From: Pedobacter mucosus
Lineage (GTDB): Bacteria; Bacteroidota; Bacteroidia; Sphingobacteriales; Sphingobacteriaceae
Assembly (NCBI RefSeq): GCF_022200785.1
Contig: NZ_CP087585.1
Location: 2,604,001-2,668,000, forward strand
Reading direction: 5' to 3'
DNA: 64,000 bases
Position 1 is the first letter of the stretch. Every line of letters begins with the position of its first letter. Under the pieces are notes generated by a model. That model saw nothing but the letters and a program-made list of their open reading frames with translations, did not search any database and was not told the DNA's origin. A program made the translations under genes and the position numbers. Below are positions 1-9,307 of the stretch, piece by piece.

Positions 1-257
1 AAAGCAAAAAGAATCTAGTTAAATCTTGTGTTAATATGTATAAACATGTGATTAAAACTGGTACTAGATCGCAAAATTTTTAGTTTTATTAAGGTGTAAA
101 TTACACTTGTTGATTTGCAATATTTATAATTTATTTCAAGCTAGATAGGCACTATTTAACAATATTTCACTTGTTCATTGAATCTGGAACGCCGAATTTT
201 TTGAAAAATAAATGTAAACAATTGCTCTTCTAAATATTTTTACTAACGCTTAATGGT

Positions 258-1697
258 ATGGCATCTTTAATTAATGATAAAATATGGGAACTCTCTAAAA
301 CAGTTCATGTACCTGCGAATTTCTCGCAGTTGCAAGCCTTAACCAAGCAACTCATTACAATTTATACGGAACAAGGCCGGATTGATGAAAATCCGTTCAG
401 CGCTACGTTAAAGAGAAAAATCGGCATTCCTGAGGCAAAACTTAAATCCAAGTTAATAGGTAAAACCTGCTTAATTACAGGTGGTTTAGGCTGTGTAGGA
501 AGTGTTTTGATTAATAAATTATTAGCTTTTAATGTAAAAAGTATTATCGTAATTGATAAAGTAACAGCAAATAAGGAAACTGAAAATAAGGATCCCCGAA
601 TAATATATATTGAAGCTGATATTTGCGATTCTGAGAAATTAAAAACAATATTTCAAGCCAATAATCCTGACTATGTTTTTCATATTGCAGCACAGCGAGA
701 TCCAGGTTATGCAGAAAAAAATATCTTAGAAACTATACAAACCAATATTTTAGGTACACACAATGTTATTTTAGCTTGCGAGAAAACTAAATCTGTTAAA
801 GATTGTGTTTTTTCATCAACAGGTAAAGCAAGTCGATATTATACTACTGAAATTTACGCAGCTACAAAAAAGTTTTGCGAATATATGTTCGATTCATATG
901 CTAAACACAGCCGGGTTCGCTATGCGATGGTAAGATTTACCCACGTTTTAGATAACAGCTTAATGCATGAAGAATTACGGAATTTAGAAAATAAAAAATA
1001 TTTAGAGGTTCATAGTCAAGGCAAATATGTTACTGCCCAAAATGCCGGTGAAGCTGGAGATTTATTGCTTAATGCCTTAATATCATCACAAAAAGGCATT
1101 TGTAATTTTTCTATCGTTAAACAACTTGAGTGGCCAGTAGAAAGTTTAGAGGTTGCGCTTTTCTATTTAAAACAAGCACAAAGCGATTTGCCAATAATTT
1201 TTAAAGGCAACCCACCCGGCTATTGCGAAAAATTTTTTAGAGGCCAAATGGATTGGTCAAATCCTCAGGATTTAAACTTGCTCATAAATGTTTACGAAAC
1301 AAGAAAGAGTTCGGTAAATGCAGCTGAAGATATTATTACTTCGCAAATTCCTGCTACAAATTTCCTAATTCTTCAAAACGCCTTATTTATTTTAAAAAGC
1401 GCCAATAATGAATATAGCGCTAAGGCTTGTCTTTTAGCCGAGCTGAAAAATGTTGTTCAAGCTGCCCTAAACAAGGTAGATCAACATGACACCATAAACA
1501 TTTTAGAATGGGGCTTGGATCCTAATGTTATGAAAGCGGAAAATACAACCATTACAGATTTTTGGCCTACTGTTTCGCTCTTATATAAAAGCTTGGAATA
1601 CTCTGAACACCAAACTCAATTGAATAATTTAATACGCAATGATTACTTTAAAATAATAGATTCTTCTTATAGCGCAACATACGACGGCGTTTATTAA
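258..1697 (+). CDS. Extended SDR, NAD-dependent epimerase/dehydratase-like
   Basis: A 479-residue protein with an atypical N-terminal extension of about 65 residues, then a Rossmann domain with GGLGCVG at 75-81 and an SDR active site Y200-AAT-K204 preceded by Ser/Thr at 187-188. This pattern fits the CapD/RfbB group of sugar-nucleotide dehydratases and epimerases. About 200 C-terminal residues do not look like a standard SDR substrate domain. It is the first gene of a tight operon with a CysO-like sulfur carrier (24-base gap) and an E1/rhodanese protein. The family call is firm. The substrate is unknown; the neighbours suggest that its product, or a partner of it, receives sulfur, which is inference. 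No signal peptide is visible, so it should be cytosolic. Confidence 0.75.
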   Translation: MASLINDKIWELSKTVHVPANFSQLQALTKQLITIYTEQGRIDENPFSATLKRKIGIPEAKLKSKLIGKTCLITGGLGCVGSVLINKLLAFNVKSIIVIDKVTANKETENKDPRIIYIEADICDSEKLKTIFQANNPDYVFHIAAQRDPGYAEKNILETIQTNILGTHNVILACEKTKSVKDCVFSSTGKASRYYTTEIYAATKKFCEYMFDSYAKHSRVRYAMVRFTHVLDNSLMHEELRNLENKKYLEVHSQGKYVTAQNAGEAGDLLLNALISSQKGICNFSIVKQLEWPVESLEVALFYLKQAQSDLPIIFKGNPPGYCEKFFRGQMDWSNPQDLNLLINVYETRKSSVNAAEDIITSQIPATNFLILQNALFILKSANNEYSAKACLLAELKNVVQAALNKVDQHDTINILEWGLDPNVMKAENTTITDFWPTVSLLYKSLEYSEHQTQLNNLIRNDYFKIIDSSYSATYDGVY

Positions 1698-1721
1698 ATA
1701 ATTAAATCCTTAAGAAATATA

Positions 1722-1994
1722 ATGGCTACAATTTTAATCCCTACACCGCTCAGAAAGTTTACCGGAAATACTGCAAAACTACTTACGTCTGGTATAAGTA
1801 TTTCTGAAATTTTAGTAGAACTTGTTCAACAATATCCTTTACTTCAGAAGCATTTGTTAGATTCTGATGGCAGATTAAGATCCTTCATTAATGTATTTGT
1901 TGATGAAGATGATATAAGAAACCTTGATTTTGAAAACACAGAAGTCCGTTCAAATTCTATTATAAGCATTGTCCCTGCAATTGCTGGTGGATAA
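1722..1994 (+). CDS. CysO/MoaD/ThiS-family ubiquitin-like sulfur carrier
   Basis: A 90-residue beta-grasp protein ending in the exact C-terminal Gly-Gly (AIAGG) that is adenylated and thiocarboxylated in this family. Its opening (IPTPLRKFTG), centre (INVFVDEDDIR) and end (VPAIAGG) resemble mycobacterial CysO more than a MoaD; the window also holds a separate, shorter MoaD at 12120. CysO carries sulfide to O-phosphoserine during cysteine synthesis and is charged by MoeZ. Here the next gene is MoeZ-like, but no CysM or JAMM protease (Mec) is adjacent. It lies 24 bases after the SDR and 17 bases before the E1 gene, so it is almost certainly co-transcribed with both. The carrier role is well supported; the acceptor is unknown. 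Confidence 0.85.
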   Translation: MATILIPTPLRKFTGNTAKLLTSGISISEILVELVQQYPLLQKHLLDSDGRLRSFINVFVDEDDIRNLDFENTEVRSNSIISIVPAIAGG

Positions 1995-2011
1995 ATTTTA
2001 ACCTACAAAAC

Positions 2012-3163
2012 ATGGAAAATCTATTCTCAAAAGAAGAATTAAAACGCTACAATCGCCATATTATCATTCCAGATTTTGGTTTAGAAGCACAAACTAAATT
2101 AAAACAAGCACGTGTTTTAGTTGTTGGCGCCGGCGGTTTGGGCAGTCCTGTTTTGTTATATCTTGCCGCTGCAGGTATTGGCAACATTGGCATTGTAGAC
2201 TTTGACGTAGTGGACGATAGTAATTTACAGCGACAAGTGCTTTACGGTATTGAGGAAATCGGAACTTTAAAAATAGAAGCCGCAAAAGCAAGATTGCAAT
2301 CGCTAAATCCACATATTAATATAGCTGTTTATAACACGCACTTACATTCTAAAAATGCATTAGAAATTGTTAAAGATTACGATGTTGTTGCGGATGGAAC
2401 TGATAATTTCCCTACAAGATATTTAGTTAATGATGCCTGTGTGTTACTCGGAAAAACGAATGTTTATGCTTCAATTTATCAATTTGAAGGACAAGTTTCC
2501 GTTTTTAACCATTTGGAACTAGATGGAACACGAGGTCCAAATTATCGCGACCTCTACCCTACTCCGCCCGAACCTGGTTTGGTTGCAAACTGTTCAGAAG
2601 CCGGTGTGTTAGGTATTTTACCAGGAATTATCGGCAGCATGCAGGCGCTAGAAGTTATAAAAGCGATAACCGGTATCGGAGAAAATTTGAGTGGAAAACT
2701 CTTTACTTTCGATGCATTAAGCTTCGAATCAAGAAAATTTAATGTTAAAAAAAATCCTAAAAATCCAATTAGTGGTGAGCATCCAACAATTTTTGAATTG
2801 ATAGATTATGAACAATTCTGCGGATCAAAAGTTATTGATTTACCTGTTAAACAAGTTTCACCAGAAGAACTTTATAACTGGCAAACAGAAGGCGAAAATA
2901 TCCAATTGATTGATGTTCGCGAAGACTTCGAATTTGAAATTGTTAATATTGGCGGTAAAAATATTAGTCTTTCTAGGATAGCTGCCAGTGCTGATGAAAT
3001 AGCTACGGATAAAAAAGTGGTGATGATTTGTAAATCCGGTGTTCGCAGTATTAAAGCTATTAAATTGTTAGAAGAGCAATACAATTTCAAAAATCTATAT
3101 AACCTAGAAGGTGGCTTAATGACATACATTTCTGATCTGGAATTAGACTTACCGACTTATTAA
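2012..3163 (+). CDS. E1-like adenylyltransferase with rhodanese domain (MoeZ/ThiF-like)
   Basis: A 383-residue two-domain protein. The E1-like half has the nucleotide loop GAGGLGS at 39-45, the acidic/Arg motif DDSNLQRQ near 68-75 and the catalytic DGTDNF with Asp131. Cys194 in the NCSEAGVLG motif matches the conserved cysteine that receives or relays sulfur in ThiF/MoeZ proteins. No CxxC zinc pair like that of E. coli MoeB is seen. The C-terminal rhodanese domain (about 275-383) has its persulfide cysteine at 340 in ICKSGVRS. The expected role is to adenylate the carrier of the preceding gene and pass sulfur to it. A paralogue lies in the molybdenum-cofactor operon at 12363, so this one probably serves another pathway. 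Confidence 0.85.
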   Translation: MENLFSKEELKRYNRHIIIPDFGLEAQTKLKQARVLVVGAGGLGSPVLLYLAAAGIGNIGIVDFDVVDDSNLQRQVLYGIEEIGTLKIEAAKARLQSLNPHINIAVYNTHLHSKNALEIVKDYDVVADGTDNFPTRYLVNDACVLLGKTNVYASIYQFEGQVSVFNHLELDGTRGPNYRDLYPTPPEPGLVANCSEAGVLGILPGIIGSMQALEVIKAITGIGENLSGKLFTFDALSFESRKFNVKKNPKNPISGEHPTIFELIDYEQFCGSKVIDLPVKQVSPEELYNWQTEGENIQLIDVREDFEFEIVNIGGKNISLSRIAASADEIATDKKVVMICKSGVRSIKAIKLLEEQYNFKNLYNLEGGLMTYISDLELDLPTY

Positions 3164-3171
3164 TTAAAGGT

Positions 3172-3347
3172 TGTGCTAGCCAGAATTTGTAATTATGCTA
3201 ATCGGCATTTGTAATTGTACAAGTTGGGATTTTTAATTGTACTAGTTAGAATTTGTAATTGTGATAGTTTGGATTTGTAATTTTGCTAGTCGGTATTTGT
3301 AATTGTACTAATCGACATTTGTAATTGTGCTAGTCAGGATTTGTAAT
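3172..3347. repeat. Eight-copy 22-bp minisatellite
   Basis: Eight consecutive 22-base units of the form TGTgCTAGTcGGgATTTGTAAT, diverged by a few bases each, fill the space after the E1 gene. Each unit is half of the hairpin that occurs complete at 3437-3459. There is no coding potential. Confidence 0.85.
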
Positions 3348-3537
3348 CCCGACTCTCTAATTAAGGATTTTTAATCCTCTTCAACTAAAATATTAAATTC
3401 CATCTGCTTTCTCCCTATCAATCCTAATCTTTTGCTAGTCGGGATTTGTAATCCCGACTCTTTAATTAAGGATTTTTAATCCTCTTCAACTAAAATTTTA
3501 AATTCCATCTGCTTTTTCCCTATTAATCCTAATCTGC
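3328..3537. repeat. Two-copy 105-bp tandem duplication containing a gene 3' end
   Basis: Bases 3328-3432 and 3433-3537 are near-identical tandem copies with a period of 105. Each has the hairpin formed by AGTCGGGATT and AATCCCGACT, a second small hairpin (AAGGATT/AATCCT), and then the last 12 codons plus stop of the sulfite-oxidase-like gene on the minus strand. Only the distal copy belongs to the intact gene. Confidence 0.85.
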
Positions 3538-4235
3538 TCATCATCAGCATAACGGTCATTTCGCCATGGATATGCGGTGTTTGAATAACCCCTATCTTCC
3601 CAAAAACCTGGTTTATTTTCCGTCAAAAATTCTATTCTCTTAATCCACTTTGAACCTTTCCAGGCATAAAGCTGAGGTGTAATCATCCTAACCGGCCCAC
3701 CGTGTTCTATAACCAAAGGCTGGCCTTCAAAAGTATGAACGAGCAAAACATCAGGTTTGAACGCTTCCTCAAGAGAAATATTTGTAGTATAACCATCGTA
3801 TCCATAACACATAATGTGCGTAGCTTTTTCATTTGGCTGCACCATTGCGGCAATATCCAACAAAGCTACTCCTTTCCAATGCATATCAAGTTTAGACCAA
3901 GTGGTTACACAATGAAAATCAGAAGTATCTTTTGTTTGCGGCAATTCCATAAACTGTTTCCAGGATAATTTTACAGGATTTTCAACAGCACCATCAACCA
4001 CTAATTGCCAGCGATCTAATGATATTTTAGGGTGAGAACCTAAATCCAACACGGGCCATTTAAAAGTTTTTGTTTGTCCTATCGGAATTGAAGGCATACC
4101 GTGTCTGTTTGGCGCACCATTTCCTTTCGGTTTATCATCTGCTAAAGATGGACTCTCTTTCATTTTCTCCTCAAAACGAGCCTTAAGTTTCATCCTCGAT
4201 TCGATTATTTTTTTCAATTTTTCATCAGCATCCAT
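3498..4235 (-). CDS. Sulfite-oxidase-family molybdoenzyme, cytosolic
   Basis: A 245-residue oxidoreductase molybdopterin-binding-domain protein. The start at 4235 gives MDADEKL; an upstream in-frame ATG adds 13 residues that look unrelated. Cys109 in DFHCVTTWSKLDMHW is the expected molybdenum ligand. The pattern GGPVRMITPQLYAWKGSKWI is typical of the SUOX fold. There is no dimerisation domain, heme domain or signal peptide, so it resembles YuiH-type stand-alone cytosolic proteins. The electron partner and substrate are unknown. It diverges from the aldehyde oxidoreductase operon with 141 bases between. Its last 12 codons are duplicated just downstream in the repeat at 3393-3432. Confidence 0.85.
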   Translation of the reverse strand: MDADEKLKKIIESRMKLKARFEEKMKESPSLADDKPKGNGAPNRHGMPSIPIGQTKTFKWPVLDLGSHPKISLDRWQLVVDGAVENPVKLSWKQFMELPQTKDTSDFHCVTTWSKLDMHWKGVALLDIAAMVQPNEKATHIMCYGYDGYTTNISLEEAFKPDVLLVHTFEGQPLVIEHGGPVRMITPQLYAWKGSKWIKRIEFLTENKPGFWEDRGYSNTAYPWRNDRYADDEQIRINREKADGI

Positions 4236-4376
4236 AAACGAATATAAGCTTATCTGATAGCAAATACAATCCAAATCAATGCGCTTCCTCGGCTAACCAA
4301 AACTTCAAATCCTTAAAACTTATCTGTTAAAGAAGTTGTTACCAAATTACAAGCGTAACACAACAAATCATCTGCT

Positions 4377-4889
4377 ATGCAAACAGAAACCTTAACTCAA
4401 CCATTGGAAAAAACCAATTCCAAAATCATTACCTTAAAGATTAATGGTGTAGAGACTCAAATTTCACTTAAACCATGGGTTAGTCTTTTAGATTGTTTAC
4501 GGGAATATCTCGATCTCACAGGAACAAAAAAAGGCTGCGACCATGGTCAATGTGGTGCATGTACAGTTCTATGCGATGGAAAAAGAATTTTAAGTTGTTT
4601 AACCCTGGCCGTAATGAAAGATGGTTCAGAGATTACAACAATAGAAGGTATAGCCACTGGAAATGGCCTTCATCCACTTCAAAAAGCCTTTATTGAACAT
4701 GATGCTTTTCAATGTGGATATTGTACACCCGGTCAAATATGTAGTGCAATAGGTATGTTTAACGAAGGAAAAGCAAAGACAGAGGCTGATGTTAAAGAAT
4801 TAATGAGCGGAAATCTTTGTCGTTGTGGAGCGAATACAAACATCATTAATGCCATTATGGAAGTTAAAAATGGAGGTGATCATGAATGA
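4377..4889 (+). CDS. Aldehyde/xanthine oxidoreductase, 2Fe-2S subunit (PaoA/YagT-like)
   Basis: The 170-residue small subunit of a heterotrimeric xanthine-oxidase-family enzyme. The plant-ferredoxin-type cluster is bound by Cys54, 59, 62 and 74 (CDHGQCGAC region). The second 2Fe-2S cluster is bound by Cys113, 116, 148 and 150 (CGYC and LCRC). Unlike E. coli PaoA it has no Tat signal, so the enzyme should be cytosolic. It overlaps the FAD subunit by 8 bases, which suggests coupled translation and equal stoichiometry. It begins the long molybdenum operon. Confidence 0.92.
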   Translation: MQTETLTQPLEKTNSKIITLKINGVETQISLKPWVSLLDCLREYLDLTGTKKGCDHGQCGACTVLCDGKRILSCLTLAVMKDGSEITTIEGIATGNGLHPLQKAFIEHDAFQCGYCTPGQICSAIGMFNEGKAKTEADVKELMSGNLCRCGANTNIINAIMEVKNGGDHE

Positions 4890-5898
4890 TTTTAACTTCT
4901 ATCAAAGTAAGGCGCCTGTAGATGCCATTCAGGAAATTTCGAGTTTAGAAAATGCAAAATACATCGCTGGTGGCACCAATCTCATCGATTTATTAAAATA
5001 TAATCTTTTAACAGTTGAAGAACTGGTTGATGTAAATCACTTAAAATCTGAATCCGTAAAAGAATTAGAAAATGGAGCGGTTTTATTAGACGCATTTAGC
5101 ACCAACGCTGATACGGCTTATCACCCCATAATCGAAGACAGATATCCGCTTTTATCAAAAGCGATTTTGGCTGGGGCATCTGCTCAAATTAGAAATATGG
5201 CTACCAACGGCGGGAATTTACTACAACGTACCCGTTGTTATTATTTTTATGATGCCAACACGCCTTGTAATAAACGCGAACCAGGTTCTGGCTGCTCTGC
5301 AATTAACGGATACAATAGAAATATGGCCATATTGGGTACAAGTGAAAGTTGCATTGCCGTTTTCCCTTCGGATATGTGTATCGCCTTATCTGCATTAAAT
5401 GCAACGGTAAATGTTTCTGGTCCAGATGGTGAACGCAAAATCGACTTTACAGATTTTCATCGTTTGCCTGGAGATAGACCACATTTAGATAATAACTTAC
5501 AACCAAACGAACTGATTACAGGAATTGAATTGCCAGAAAAAGGTTTTGTTTCCAATTACTCCTACTTAAAACTTCGTGATCGAAATTCTTATGCTTTTGC
5601 TTTAGTTTCCGTAGCAACTGCAATGGATTTAGAAGATGATCTAATTAAAGATATCCGCATTGCGCTAGGGGGTGTCGCTCACAAACCTTGGCGGGTTAAA
5701 GCTGCTGAAGATTTTTTAATCGGCAAAACCGCAACCAGAGATAACTTTGCTGCAGCGGCAGAAATGATTATTGAAGGCGCAACAAGTTACGAATTTAATA
5801 GCTTTAAAATAGAATTAGCAAAAAGAGCAATCATAAGAAATTGTTTAATGGCCCTTCATCCTGAAACTCAATTACCTGGCGCACAGCCTTCAGCATAA
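4882..5898 (+). CDS. Aldehyde/xanthine oxidoreductase, FAD subunit (PaoB/YagS-like)
   Basis: A 338-residue FAD-binding subunit. The start at 4882 (MNDFNFY) is chosen because GGAGG lies at 4872-4876; the longer upstream reading runs through the previous gene. AGGTNLIDL near 29-37 and NGGNLLQRTRC near 109-119 are the FAD-binding segments of CO dehydrogenase flavoprotein-type subunits. The insertion with Cys119, Cys129, Cys138 and Cys157 (RTRCYY, PCNKREPGSGC) matches the extra 4Fe-4S site of PaoB, which passes electrons between FAD and the small subunit. Confidence 0.9.
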   Translation: MNDFNFYQSKAPVDAIQEISSLENAKYIAGGTNLIDLLKYNLLTVEELVDVNHLKSESVKELENGAVLLDAFSTNADTAYHPIIEDRYPLLSKAILAGASAQIRNMATNGGNLLQRTRCYYFYDANTPCNKREPGSGCSAINGYNRNMAILGTSESCIAVFPSDMCIALSALNATVNVSGPDGERKIDFTDFHRLPGDRPHLDNNLQPNELITGIELPEKGFVSNYSYLKLRDRNSYAFALVSVATAMDLEDDLIKDIRIALGGVAHKPWRVKAAEDFLIGKTATRDNFAAAAEMIIEGATSYEFNSFKIELAKRAIIRNCLMALHPETQLPGAQPSA

Positions 5899-5914
5899 TT
5901 TAATAAAAATATTT

Positions 5915-8152
5915 ATGTCAACTCAACCCTTAATTGGTCAACCAATCAGCAGATTGGAAGGACATTTGAAAGTTACTGGTACCGCCAAATATGCTGGAGA
6001 ATATAATGTGCCAGATTTACTTTACGGATACGTGGTAAATAGCACCATAACTAAAGGAAAAATTATTAAAATCGATACCGCATCTGTGAAGCAGATTCCT
6101 GGCATTGTAGAAATATTTACGCATGAGAATCGTCCTTCGCTTGCTTGGTTTGATATGCAATATTCGGATATGGATGCGCCTCCAGGTTCTCCATTCCGAC
6201 CTTTGCATAAGCCAGACGTAAAATATAACGGTCAGCCGATTGCTTTAATTGTAGCGGAAACTTTTGAACTTGCTCGATATGCAGCTTCGATTTTAAGCAT
6301 AGAATACGAAGAAGAAAATTTCGATACAGATCTTCATAAAAACCTGGACAATGCCCGACCGCCACATACAGGGATTGCGACCATGTTGAAACCGCTTCCT
6401 CCTAAAGACAAGGGTGATGTTGATAAGGCTTTGGAAATTGCGGAGGCAAAAGCATCAGGCTATTTTATTCATGGAACAGAACACCATAATCCTTTAGAAT
6501 TATTTGCCACAACAACAGTATATAACGGAAAAGGAAAAGTAACGATATATGATAAAACGCAAGGTACCGTTAATTGCCAATTGTATGTAGGGAATGTTTT
6601 CGGACTCCATTTTAAAGATGTTCGGGTAATCTCTCCTTATGTTGGAGGTGGATTTGGTAGTGGATTAAGACCTCAATATCAACTTTTTCTATCTGTTATG
6701 GCGGCATTGGAGTTGAAAAGAAATGTGAGGGTAACATTAGATAGAAGTCAAATGTTTACTTTCGGACACCGCCCTCCTACAATTCAAAAAACTAATTTTG
6801 GTGCTGATAAAAATGGAAAGATAACAGCCATGTACCACGAGGCAATTGCCGAGACTTCGCAAAATGAAGATTATACCGAAGTTGTGGTAAACTGGGCGCC
6901 GATGTTATACCCTTCTCCAAATTCGAAAATGGTTTATAACCTGGTTCCGCTTGATGTTTTTAGTCCGTTGGATATGCGGGCTCCAGGCGGTAGTACAGGC
7001 TCGCATGCTATTGAAAGTACAATGGACGAACTTTCATATGCAACCGGTATCGATCCACTCGAACTTAGACTTATAAATTACGCAGAGCGTGATGAAAGTG
7101 TCGACCGGCCGTATTCAAGTAAAGAATTAAGACAATGTTACTTACAAGGAGCTGAAAAATTTGGTTGGGAAAAGCGAAATCCAGCACCAAGAAGCATGCG
7201 CAATGGCAATAAACTCGTTGGTTATGGCATGGCAACTGGTATTTGGGAATCGATGATTGTTCCGGCCAGAGCCGAAGCAATAATTACAACAGCAGGAAAA
7301 TTAGTTGTAAAAAGCGCAACTTCGGATATTGGTACAGGAACGCTTACCGTGATGTCGCAGATTGCAGCTGACGAATTTGGCTTGTCTTTAGATGATGTAA
7401 CATTCGAGTATGGAGATAGTAAAATGCCTTTTGCACCTATTCAAGGCGGTTCTTTCACGGTTTCAACTGTTGGTTCTGCCGTAAAAGCTGCAGGAAAATC
7501 ATTGAGAAAAAAGCTGTATAAAATCGCTAAAGAAATACCAGATTCACCCTTTAAAAATGTTGAACTTGAAGATGTTTTTTTTGAAGATGGTTTCATCAAA
7601 CTGTTAAATGATTTTTCTAAAGCAATTTCTTTAAAAGAATTAATTGCACAAAATAAAGGAAAAGCAATTCGCACAAAAAACACCAACGTTCCTAATCTTT
7701 TCAAACTTAAAAAACATTCGCGGGCAGCTCATAGCGCAGCTTTTGTTGAGGTTGAAGTGGATGAAGAATTAGGAATTGTTAACGTAACCAGAGCAGTAAC
7801 CGCCGTTGCGGCTGGTAAAATTATTAATCCAAAAACAGCTAGGAGTCAAATTTTAGGCGGTATGGTTTGGAGCATAAGTAAAGCTTTACGTGAAGAAACC
7901 ATTTCAGATCATAATTTCGGGAAATACATGAACCAGAATTTGTCCGAATACCATATCCCAGTTCATGCTGATATCCACGATCTTGACGTAATATTTGTAG
8001 ATGAGCATGATGAAATTGTAAATGAATTAGGCAGTAAAGGCTTAGGAGAAATTGGATTAGTTGGGATGCCGCCTGCCATTGCAAATGCCATTTTCCATGC
8101 AACAGGTAAAAGAATTAATCAATTCCCAATTCACTTTGATTCACTTTTGTAG
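5915..8152 (+). CDS. Aldehyde/xanthine oxidoreductase, molybdopterin subunit (PaoC/YagR-like)
   Basis: The 745-residue catalytic subunit. The first domain (about 1-130) is the aldehyde oxidase a/b hammerhead; the rest binds the cofactor. Visible landmarks are YVGGGFGSGLRPQ, DMRAPGGSTGSHAIE and QGGSFTVSTVGSA. Glu712 in SKGLGEIGLVG is the conserved catalytic base that activates the Mo-bound water. The length matches the PaoC/YagR class rather than single-chain XDH. It hydroxylates aldehydes or heterocycles; the true substrate cannot be read from sequence. XdhC and MocA follow directly, which fits a need for sulfurated, cytidylated cofactor. Confidence 0.92.
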   Translation: MSTQPLIGQPISRLEGHLKVTGTAKYAGEYNVPDLLYGYVVNSTITKGKIIKIDTASVKQIPGIVEIFTHENRPSLAWFDMQYSDMDAPPGSPFRPLHKPDVKYNGQPIALIVAETFELARYAASILSIEYEEENFDTDLHKNLDNARPPHTGIATMLKPLPPKDKGDVDKALEIAEAKASGYFIHGTEHHNPLELFATTTVYNGKGKVTIYDKTQGTVNCQLYVGNVFGLHFKDVRVISPYVGGGFGSGLRPQYQLFLSVMAALELKRNVRVTLDRSQMFTFGHRPPTIQKTNFGADKNGKITAMYHEAIAETSQNEDYTEVVVNWAPMLYPSPNSKMVYNLVPLDVFSPLDMRAPGGSTGSHAIESTMDELSYATGIDPLELRLINYAERDESVDRPYSSKELRQCYLQGAEKFGWEKRNPAPRSMRNGNKLVGYGMATGIWESMIVPARAEAIITTAGKLVVKSATSDIGTGTLTVMSQIAADEFGLSLDDVTFEYGDSKMPFAPIQGGSFTVSTVGSAVKAAGKSLRKKLYKIAKEIPDSPFKNVELEDVFFEDGFIKLLNDFSKAISLKELIAQNKGKAIRTKNTNVPNLFKLKKHSRAAHSAAFVEVEVDEELGIVNVTRAVTAVAAGKIINPKTARSQILGGMVWSISKALREETISDHNFGKYMNQNLSEYHIPVHADIHDLDVIFVDEHDEIVNELGSKGLGEIGLVGMPPAIANAIFHATGKRINQFPIHFDSLL

Positions 8153-8203
8153 CGTATTATTATTAAATTGCATTCAGCTTGATCATTAATCATCAACCAT
8201 AAA

Positions 8204-9304
8204 ATGAAAGAGATAAAGGATATTTTAATAAGCTACGCCAGGGCAGAAAAAGAAGGTAAAAAAACCGCATTAGCTACGGTTGTAAAAGTAGAAGGTTCTT
8301 CATATCGCAGGCCTGGTGCCAGAATGTTAATTACTGAAGATGGTATTTTAACCGGTGCCATTAGTGGCGGTTGTTTGGAAGGTGATGCTTTGCGAAAAGC
8401 GCTTTCAGCCATTCTTCAACAAGAAAATAAGTTGATTACTTACGATACAACAGATGAAGATGATGCAAAATTTGGTGTTCAATTAGGTTGCAATGGCATC
8501 GTTCATATTTTGTTCGAACCCATCAAAAATGATCTGGAACTTAACCCGATTACCTTTTTAAAAGGCTTATTAGAAAAACGTGAAAATGCTGTTTTAGTTA
8601 CACTTTTCTCATTAGCAGGAAATCAACATCCTGGTACAAATATGCTTTACACAAAAGCGAAACAAATTGGAAGTCTGAATAATATAAATAATAATATTGA
8701 AATCGATTGTTTATCCGTTTTAGAAAGTAAAACATCAGAATTTAAAAAGTACAGCTTTGAAACAGCTGAAATTGATGCTTTTATCGAGTTTATTGCTCCG
8801 CCGATTACGTTAATTATTGCTGGTGCCGGAAACGATGTGCAACCCTTGGTAGATTTTGCTAATATTTTAGGATGGGAAATTACTATTGTGGATGGTAGAC
8901 CAACCCATGCAAATATTTCACGTTTTCCTCTGGCAGATCAAATAATAGTAAGCAAGCCCGAAAATGTATTTTCTCAAGTTAATATTGATGTGCAAACGGC
9001 CTTCGTGTTAATGACGCATAACTACAATTATGATTTGGAAATGTTAGGTCTGTTGCTTAAAAAAGATGTTTCTTACATTGGTGTTCTTGGTCCGAAGAAA
9101 AAGTTGCAGCGCATGTTTGATGAATTGGAATTTGATGTGGCGCAAAACGTAGATCATGTCTATGGTCCGGTGGGCTTAGATATTGGAGCAGAAACTTCAG
9201 AGGAAATTGCCATTTCTATTGTTGCAGAGATTAAATCAGTATTTGCAAAAAGTTCTGGCAAAGCATTGAAAGAGAAAACGCTTCCTATTCATTTTACACT
9301 ATAA
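8204..9304 (+). CDS. xdhC: XdhC/CoxI-family molybdenum-cofactor insertion protein
   Basis: A 366-residue protein with an N-terminal XdhC/CoxI domain (KVEGSSYRRPGARM near 28-41, then GAISGGCLEGDA) and a C-terminal Rossmann-like XdhC_C domain (LIIAGAGNDVQPLV near 205, IVDGR, then LMTHNY). XdhC binds molybdenum cofactor, protects it and helps its sulfuration before insertion into xanthine-oxidase-family enzymes. It follows the catalytic subunit by 51 bases and precedes MocA by 3, so it serves the enzyme encoded just upstream. Confidence 0.9.
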   Translation: MKEIKDILISYARAEKEGKKTALATVVKVEGSSYRRPGARMLITEDGILTGAISGGCLEGDALRKALSAILQQENKLITYDTTDEDDAKFGVQLGCNGIVHILFEPIKNDLELNPITFLKGLLEKRENAVLVTLFSLAGNQHPGTNMLYTKAKQIGSLNNINNNIEIDCLSVLESKTSEFKKYSFETAEIDAFIEFIAPPITLIIAGAGNDVQPLVDFANILGWEITIVDGRPTHANISRFPLADQIIVSKPENVFSQVNIDVQTAFVLMTHNYNYDLEMLGLLLKKDVSYIGVLGPKKKLQRMFDELEFDVAQNVDHVYGPVGLDIGAETSEEIAISIVAEIKSVFAKSSGKALKEKTLPIHFTL

Positions 9305-9307
9305 ATA

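Noticed and set aside
1..257. Riboswitch or promoter upstream of the first operon
   Set aside because: The region is AT-rich with no clear conserved structure or -7 box; nothing could be supported.
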